Part shown: piece by piece, positions 41,179 through 64,000 of the stretch
Numbering within the stretch: position 1 is the first letter of the stretch
Layout of the letters: every line of letters begins with the position of its first letter
Origin: Ecdyonurus torrentis
Lineage: Eukaryota; Arthropoda; Insecta; Ephemeroptera; Heptageniidae
Length of the DNA stretch: 64,000 bases
Direction of reading: 5' to 3'
NCBI GenBank assembly: GCA_949318235.1
Contig: OX439137.1
Coordinates: 23,244,518-23,308,517 of the forward strand
Made by a program: the position numbers and the translations under genes
The notes under the pieces: model-generated
What the model was told of the DNA's origin: nothing
The model's input: only the letters and a program-made list of their open reading frames with translations
Databases searched by the model: none

Positions 41179-43688
41179 TGTATAGTCTCCGAAAACGTTA
41201 AACATTGTGTGTAAATAACATAGCTATGTAATTTTTAAAAAGACTGTGAATTGAGTGTTTTTAATTATTATGTACAAAGTGACTATTATTTTATTATATT
41301 GTTATTTAAAATAGTGATATCAGCGAGTGTAAAGCCCAGTGTCTTCACAGAAGGTAAGACAGTAATTTTATTTCACCAAGAAGTTTTCTTATCATATATA
41401 TATATATATATATATATATAACTAGACGGCTTATAGAAATATTATAAATATAATACACGGAAATTTAATTAATTGTATTTATGCTGTGAGTGCGTCATCA
41501 AGTATAAATGTTGCTGCTAATTTGGAATTGAATGTAAAGTTAATAATAAATAGTTATTGATTTATTGTATAATTAATTATTACGATTTATATTTGTTCAT
41601 GCATAACAGCGTTTTTTTTAGTTATGTTTTCTATTATTTTCATTTTCTTCGTTTTTTTTTTTTTTTTTTTTTTTTGCACGAACAAAAATAAATACGTTAT
41701 AATTATGATATTTGTGCTGCGATTATATTACAGTATATACGTAACACAAAAATAGTTAAGATGTTCAGAATAATTACTTACGCTATTACAAAATAGCAAC
41801 ATTTATACTCTACAATATAGGAATTATTCAATGTAGCTTAAAGGCCTTGTCAACTTACTTTTTTATAATTTAGAATACTAGATTGATAATTACCATACCT
41901 TATTATCCATGAATTAGACACCATCACGTTGATCTTGTTATATCACGTATCTGACGTCACAATGTACCGCCGCCAATCACAGTCACTGCTCTCATCACAT
42001 GATTAATTTAAGACCCTCCTTCAAGTTCTTTACCCCTATCACGACCCCATCGGTACATTGTGACGTCATATACGTGATATAACCGCAAAAAGGAAAATAA
42101 ATGAAAATAAATACAAAATCAATATGTTTGGTGTCTAATTCTTGGATATTAAGGTATGGTATATGGTAATTATCAATCTAGTATTCTAAATGATAAAAAA
42201 AGTAAGTTGACAAGGGCTTTAAATAAAGTACATTATTTTTTCTGTGCGTGGTAACCATTTCAGCTTGGAGGATGGAAAAATAATAAATAGTATTTTTAGT
42301 TAAATATATGACTGTATTATTGAAGGCGTTGTTCTTTCCTTTTGCTATCACCACCATAGCAAAATTTACAAAACGCGGTATTTATTCATGAATTTAACCC
42401 GTCTTTATAGCAATACTCTATAGGGTGGTTTCATTCATGTTAAAGTCGACGTCATAAGTGAGTACTAAATAACATTGGCCGGTATAGGAGAATGGCACAT
42501 TTTGTCAGTTTAAAAATACTTCGCAATATTTTTGAGAGCATTGATGTTGTTAACAGGTTGAATTAGTACCTCAAGTATGCAAAAAAAATAATAATGACCA
42601 AAAAATAGCTAATTTTCCAAAGAAAATAGCTATAAACTACCCTTGTCCTATGCTGCAATGTTATTTATTGCTCAAGAAGAGCATTGAAAAGCACTCAGAA
42701 TGACGTCATGCGTACACACCCTATACATTGGTGCATTACTTTAGTTACGAATACTAACTTACTTAAGCTAATCACTTTTAAGTTATTATGAGTAGCTAAA
42801 ATAATGCATTTTAGCAAATTATTAACAATAATAGCTATTTTAACTTAAAATAGCTTAAAACAACTTAAATTAGCTATTTTTAATAACTTGCTAAAATGCA
42901 TTATTTTAGCTACTCATAATAACTTAATGAGATTATCTATTTATCTTAAATTAGTTAGTATTCGTAATGCACCAATTTTTAGAGTTGCGTGTATCAGTAG
43001 TACACATTTCAATTACATTGGGTACAGATAAACGAAGTATACATACAAATCAAGTAATAAAACTTTCAGAATATTTTACAGGAAAATAACATGAAAGGAA
43101 TGAATGGCCACGTTTTATAATTTAAAAACTATTTCTTCATTGATGCTTTTAAATATACTTAATATCCTAATTATAAACTGATTTTACAATAAAAGTGATA
43201 TAGGTATAGAAAACATAAAACAGCACGTTCTTTTTAATCATTAAACACAAAATGGGATCTACAAAACTGATGATAATTTTTACCAAAATGTAAATGTGGC
43301 CCCAAAAGAGAGCGTGAAAAAACTGTAAAAGATACAATTTGCGTGAATATTTCTGTTTATGACGTCAGAAACAGGCACAAACTAGTATGAAAATGTTGTG
43401 CAGCTTACATAAATCGAAATTTTCTGATCACTGCTACGACGCTACAGTTGGGTTTTGAGACCAATTAATATTATTTATGTAAGTCCCATGTGTTTTGTAA
43501 TATATATATAATGTTTTTATGTTTTCTATGCCTTTATATAAATAATTTTAAAATTACAATAATTTAATGATAGTTTAAAAATTAGTTAATATTATTTGTA
43601 TGTAATACTTACTTTCAATCATGTTGAAATTCATAATGGATGTTCGTGCCATACCAGAAAGAACTGCGTATAGAACTAAATGTGACAT
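38422..43688 (-). CDS. pain: Painless-like TRPA cation channel, whole coding region, 3 exons
   Basis: Coding exons (transcription order) are 43688/43634-43613, 41078-40894 and 40830-38422. They give 871 aa from the ATG at 43634, or 889 aa from the in-frame ATG at 43688. The N-terminal half carries degenerate ankyrin repeats, for example TPLTYAVIKEKWIIVDFLLQ and the block with LQLACINNLAKVVKFLIENH. It is followed by six hydrophobic helices from about residue 515, a pore-loop segment RKTIIMIIGEID (about 700-712), and S6 with a conserved NLINALAISDTQ (about 740-752). Length, ankyrin-plus-6TM layout and the S6 signature fit the Painless branch of TRPA rather than TRPA1, which has many more ankyrins. 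Painless channels are nociceptive or thermal sensors in flies; here that role is inferred by family. The start MNFNMIEN resembles the family N-terminus and is preferred. Family assignment is by eye; a waterwitch/pyrexia-type relative is possible. Confidence 0.8.
40894..41078 (-). CDS. pain: Painless-like exon 2
   Basis: 185 nt between acceptor ttctgtacag and donor GAGCG/gtaagt. It encodes PRTHQDDRNTQELTDFHIDK and the following helix-rich stretch ending IQLAQHGA. It starts after a split codon and ends in phase 0. A TA/CA microsatellite (about 41116-41176) sits about 40 bases upstream of its acceptor. Confidence 0.72.
41116..41176. repeat. Compound TA/GT microsatellite near Painless-like exon 2
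   Basis: tatatgtatgtatgtgtg then (TA)n, about 40 bp upstream of the exon 2 acceptor in transcription sense. It extends an in-frame but meaningless Tyr/Ile stretch. A second (TA)n run lies at about 41396-41420. Confidence 0.9.
41677..42250 (-). mobile_element. MITE family C copy split by element E
   Basis: cacgaacaaaaataaatacg at 41677 opens the element. After the E insertion the other end continues as aataaagtacattattt...tctgtgcgtg. The two halves together give an element of usual C length. Confidence 0.5.
41842..42219 (+). mobile_element. TTAA-bounded foldback element family E copy 2, in Painless-like intron 1
   Basis: TTAA flanks (41838-41841, 42220-42223). Arms AGGCCTTGTCAACTTAC / GTAAGTTGACAAGGGCT. 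The interior matches copy 1 (ccgccaatcacagtcactgc). It sits inside a family C element. Confidence 0.8.
42419..42725 (+). mobile_element. MITE family A copy in Painless-like intron 1
   Basis: Left end tatagggtggtttcattc, right end atgcgtacacaccctata, with tgacgtcat near the right end. It is followed two bases later by the K palindrome. Confidence 0.65.
42728..42975. mobile_element. Foldback palindrome K (about 248 bp)
   Basis: Left arm TTGGTGCATTACTTTAG..., right arm ...TTCGTAATGCACCAA. The inner arms (gttattatgagtagctaaaa / ttttagctactcataataac) are nearly perfect. It sits 2 bp after a family A element. Confidence 0.7.
43200..43535 (-). mobile_element. MITE family F copy near Painless-like exon 1
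   Basis: Shares aactgatgataatttttacc, gagagcgtgaaaaaactgt, tttatgacgtcagaaacagg and gttgtgcagcttaca. The end TTAA motifs are degraded. Confidence 0.6.
43613..43688 (-). CDS. pain: Painless-like exon 1
   Basis: Three in-frame ATGs occur here, at 43688, 43655 and 43634, after an upstream in-frame stop; a fourth ATG lies four codons further in. MNFNMIE from 43634 is preferred because it looks like the family N-terminus. The donor is GAAA/gtaagt (GT at 43612-43611). The exon ends in phase 1 and joins exon 2 through a split Asn codon. Confidence 0.6.
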
Positions 43689-46600
43689 AAAGTTGTGTAT
43701 AATCTTTAATTAAATAACACATAATGCTAATCTTACTCATATCCTATTTCCGTCAATGAAATTATAATCATGTTGAAATAAAAACCACACGCCGCACAAA
43801 ATTTCCTTATATGAGGGGCGTAAAATGATGTCAAATGAAGCATAAGTGTGGTTTATTTGCGGAACAAAATAGACATAGTATAATATATAATTATGTAATA
43901 ACTTACAAAACTTTAATTTTAGCAAAAAAAAAAAAAAAAAAAAAAATCTATATCGACGGCTACGCGGCTAATGTGATCATACTGATCATCAGAATATCTC
44001 GCGCGTACACACAATCTGACTATCAGACTTCCTCGCCGTTCGCACAATCTGACTATCAGACTTTCTCGCGATTCGCACAATCTGACTATCAGACTTTCTC
44101 GCCGTTCGCACAATCTGACTATGTCGTTTTACACAAAGTGACTATCAGATATCCACGCACAAAGTGACTATCAGACAGTTTTATGATGACTTACCCCATG
44201 AAGGTCACGAATAATGTTGTTTAATAACTTGTATAAATAGTAGCATAGTTAATTAATAATATTACATTTTAACACTTTGTTCACAAGTTACATAAAGTAA
44301 CACAATTATTTTTGTAATATATGTATTTTTGATTTTATTCTTTATTATTATATCATTAATTAACATTCATAGGTCACAGAATTTAATTTAATATTAAACT
44401 GGTATAAAAAAAAACTTTAAAGCTAAAAGAACAGCTTTACTAAAACTAGAACTGCACTGACTGATGAACAGACCTCAACTGAATGAAACGCTTATTTTGC
44501 TTATAAAATAGAGATATTAGACTTTGTACTATTACCTCTTATATTTTTGACTGTGCCCTGTTTGATTGAAAGAGAAGTTGGAGTTTTTTGTCTTGTTTAC
44601 GTAAAAATACTACGTTATTAACTAATGTCGTTGTAGGTATATTATATTGTATTGCAGTTCAGAAAATTATGATACCAAATAACATTAAAAGTAACTTGAT
44701 TTTGGTTATGGTTGCAATTAAGGAAGTGTGATACTTTTAGCTTAAATTTTAAAGACAGAAATATCTGTTCTGTTACTTAAGAATAAGATGCCTATAGGCA
44801 TATATATAAATAAAGCAATGATAAAATGGGAGTTCACGATATTATAAAAATTTTGAGTTATCATCTTTATAAACTTTACGATTATTTTATTTTAAATTAT
44901 TTTATTCCATTTTATTTTATTTCTCTTTATCTATCTTAAACTATCTTAGACGTTAAACATATAATATAAAGTAATTTTTTGTATAATAATAGGAAAAATA
45001 TAAATAAAAATACATTTATATTTTAATCATTTTACAACAAATTTTATTTATTTTTTTCTCATGTTATTCTCTCAGATAGCAGAACAACCAAGTTTGAGCG
45101 GTGATTATTTTATTACAAAAGTTAGGTTTTACATTGCTGCTGCTGTTTTTTTTTTTTATTTATTTATTTTTTTTTTTTTGTGATGTGGGACGGATGCTGT
45201 ATCTTTTCTTTATTTAATATTATTATTATTTTTTGCTATTTATTTATTAATGTGATATGCTTTATTTAAGTACAGTTCAGCTATTTATATATAAAACCAT
45301 TTGACTTGGAAAAAAAGGTATAGGGAATAATTAAATAAATACGAAGGAATTATTTTCATTTATTGAAAAATATTAACTATTTTTTGTAATTATATATATT
45401 TTTTTTAAATTGCAGTCAGAATGGTGTAAAAATACGAAATTCAATCGTAAATATAATTCAAGTTTATATTAATAGTATTATAATTGCAATATTATTATTT
45501 TATTACAAAATTATTCGTAATAAAAATTTAGAAAAGTAAAATTTAAAAATTCCATATGTTAGCAAAGCCTTTTTATAATTCTTATGGTTTAATGATATTT
45601 TCAAATTATTAAAATTACAAATGTAATATGCAATAATTTTACAAAACTATTACTACACCTATCAATTGATATTTCCCTCTCACTAACACCCCCTTTTGAT
45701 ACCTCTTTTTTAACTACTCGTAACAACTAAATAAACTAAAAAAATTGTATAGTCATCAAAAAAAAAAAAAAAAAAAAAAAAAAAGGAAAGGGGCGTTGCT
45801 TTTTGCGTGAGTGAGACGAAATTGTCGTTACTGGTTTCTAATACACCATTTGTTTATAGCTTGAAATGAGAAAGGATAAAAAACTGACAGAGATTCAGAT
45901 ACGGAGTTTAAAAAAAAAAAATCTTACAGAAAATAATTAGCAAAAAGATTATAACAGCAGAATGTTTTAATATCATTGGAATGTACAGTCAAAAAACACA
46001 AAAATATTGCCTCAACAAATTATTTAAAATAAAGCATTTTTTTTCTCCATTTAATATAGCCTGCTATTAATAGATATTTTGGACACTATTTAAAAAAATA
46101 TTTTATTATTAATACTTAGAAAAAATACTTGAGTATAAACTAAAGGAGAAAATATAATAAAATATAAAACTTAAAAAATGCATTTATATAATATCATCAT
46201 TTAAATTGTGTCCAAAAAAATATTTTTTTTTAATATAGTACATGTTACATAACATAATAGCATAAAATAATTGTCAGATCTTTAAAAAAAATAATAAAAA
46301 AAAAAATAAAAATGAAACACGTATTATATCTTTAAATTAAATTATTTATATATTATTTATATAATTTTTTTTCTTCTTAAAACTAGTCAATAATATAATT
46401 ATATTTTTTTTCTTTTCATTATTAATTTAATTTTAATTTTTTTTCTTATATGGTTCTGTACAAATTTTATTTAGTTAAAAAAAATCAAGTTACCACAACA
46501 AATAAAAAAAAAATGCAAAATAAACAAAATAAATTTGCATTTTTTTTTCTTTCAATAATATATATTTACAATAAAAAAAAATTGGAATGTACAAACTACT

Positions 46601-47886
46601 TTTATTAATATTATTCATCTACCCCAACCTCGGATAAAAAAATAATTTTTGCATTTTTTTTTTCAATTATATATTATAATATAAAAACTTTCTTTTCTCT
46701 CTTTTTTTTTTAAATGTTCATTTCTTTCATCTTACAATGTTCATACATTTTTTTTTTTATATAACAAATATCCTCGTTTTAAAGTCTTTTTATGTATTAG
46801 CACTGGATTTTTCACTCTTTTTTTTATGTTTGGGGCGGGGATTTATTTATTATTGCACTTATTTTTTTTCTTCATTCTTTTATATAAAATGATATACTTT
46901 CTTCTTTTTTATGGAATTATTATGGAATTATATTTAGCATCACAAATATTGGATTATTTTGTGCTGTAGAGATTAAATATATTCTCAGTTGGCATTTTTT
47001 TTTATTTTATAAAAAGTACAAATTTGCACTTTTTATTGCTATTTATTTTGCAGTCGTTATTCTTTGTATAATGCAACTTTAATGCATTTTTTTTTCATAA
47101 ATTATTATTTTTTAGTTACAATATATATTATAGGAAATGTTAATAAGTATTTAAATTAAGAAATAGTAACTGTGCATTTTTAATTTAAAATTTTAGTTGA
47201 ATTTTTTTTTCAACTGTGCATTAAAAGTGGAGAAAAATTAAGATTTAATTTTTTTTTTCATTGTAATATACAAATAACTCGTTTTGATGAACTTGTGTTT
47301 TACGATACTTATTATAGAATAAAATAAAAATGTTATTTTGTATTACAATTGATTTGTTAATGAATTATATGTTGATATCGGAATTTAGGTAAAAATATTG
47401 GATATGCTTTCATAAAACTTTATGCTTTTTTTTGCTGTGTATTCATGTATAAATAAATATGGATTTCACAAAGTACTTCCTGAAACTGCAATTAAGTTAA
47501 CTCACAGGTTGTGATGCAAGTAAAAAGTTTACGATTTTAAAAGCGTGTAAAAAATAATAATAATAAACTAAAGACATTATATATATAAAACTAAATTAAA
47601 ATACTGATATTTAGTTTTTTTCTTTTTCGCAGTTTAACATATTAACATACGAGAAAATTAATTATTAAATTTAATTTTTAAGTTAATGGCCAATATTTTT
47701 CTTTTAATTAAACTTTTCAATTTGTAACAACGCATTTTTATTTTATAAATAATTTCAGTACGTAAAATGGAAAAAATTATATATATATACTAATATGTTG
47801 AAGAGATGGAAAAATTGCTTAAAACATTTCCTATATAATTAAAAAATGACACTTTTATAATTATTAATTTTTCATATGACATTATT
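43689..47886. other. Region between the Painless-like 5' end and the LRP1 3' end
   Basis: It contains the 31-bp tandem repeat and long T-rich stretches (46.2-47.3 kb). The part nearest 47886 is expected to be LRP1 3' UTR, and the part nearest 43700 the Painless-like promoter. No further coding region is seen. Confidence 0.45.
44009..44176. repeat. Tandem repeat of about 31 bp
   Basis: The unit contains acaatctgactatcagactt then tctcgccgttcgc. Three full units are followed by diverged ones (acaaagtgactatcagat). It is GC-richer than the surroundings, so accidental ORFs occur on both strands. It lies upstream of the Painless-like first exon on the transcription strand. Confidence 0.85.
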
Positions 47887-63475
<15,589 letters not shown>

Positions 63476-63652
63476 CTGTTAATATGAAGGTTTAATATAT
63501 TTACTACTGTCGTATTTAACAAAATACTGCTGATAAATTATCTATGTATCATTGCACAAAGAGATTAATAAAAATATTTTGAATTGTGACTATGTTCACC
63601 ACGCAACATACAACACAATGAAATTTCAATGCCTAAAAAAAAAACAAACAAA

Positions 63653-63688
<36 letters not shown>

Positions 63689-64000
63689 AAATACAAATAT
63701 TTTCATTTTATATAAAATTAAGCCACAAAAAGCTTTAAATTATAAAATTAGTTTTTACTCATAAAATAAGCCTAACTAAAATTTTCTATTAATTTATTTC
63801 AATTTATAAAGTGAACTCTTACAGTAATAATTATGCATAATTTAATACTCCATACCGCATTTAAATTGCTTTTATCAAAGACCTTTGCTTTTACTAATTT
63901 TTATTTCAAATAATGCCTAGTTTTATTCAGTTTTTGTCAAAAACTAAAAAATAAAAAAATGAAAACTAAATAACACCAAATAATAAAACCACTAAAAAAT

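Noticed and set aside
43835..44167. 110-aa plus-strand and 64-aa minus-strand repeated ORFs
   Set aside because: These are the translation of the 31-bp tandem repeat; the unit is not a multiple of three in all copies.
44009..44176. Possible CRISPR-like array
   Set aside because: Whole units repeat without unique spacers, and the genome is eukaryotic; it is a minisatellite.

Overview
This window is animal nuclear DNA and is visibly AT-rich. Gene content points to an arthropod, most likely an insect: a midkine/pleiotrophin (miple-type) gene, a Painless-like TRPA channel and a very large LRP1-type lipoprotein receptor. All three are split by GT-AG introns. The order of insect cannot be fixed from the sequence alone. 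Very long dinucleotide microsatellites, A/T tracts and many short inverted-repeat elements (MITEs) fill the introns and intergenic DNA.

Layout. (1) About 2.57-32.75 kb, plus strand: a small secreted heparin-binding growth factor of the midkine/pleiotrophin family. It has four coding exons and encodes 180 aa, with introns of about 8.7, 17.1 and 3.9 kb. The second intron hosts a tRNA-Ser(AGA) gene on the opposite strand. (2) About 34.9-36.5 kb: a nest of transposable elements in which three different TTAA-bounded elements lie end to end, the middle one carrying two further insertions. (3) 38.42-43.69 kb, minus strand: a Painless-like TRPA channel of three coding exons (871 or 889 aa) with N-terminal ankyrin repeats and a six-helix pore domain. 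(4) 47.89-63.48 kb, minus strand: the 3' 16 coding exons of an LRP1 orthologue, 1,949 codons. They cover ligand-binding clusters III (10 LDLa repeats) and IV (11 LDLa repeats), their EGF and YWTD modules, the membrane span and a tail with one NPxY motif. The gene runs off the right edge toward its 5' end.

The three genes do not form an obvious pathway; their adjacency looks like ordinary chromosomal neighbourhood. All splice junctions given here keep the reading frame.

The accessory signal is the repeat landscape. At least ten short inverted-repeat families recur: TTAA-bounded families (named B, D, E, F below), a roughly 300-bp CCCTATA-ended family (A), a CACGGA-ended family (C), a GTTCGTAAACC-ended family (G), an 8-bp-TSD hAT-like element and two TA-bounded CAGTC elements. 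Several are nested, so relative insertion order can be read. Many carry the palindrome TGACGTCA, the core of CREB/ATF binding sites. Other leads are a possible 24-nt in-frame microexon in LRP1, an exon-duplication signature in the growth-factor gene, and LINE tails.
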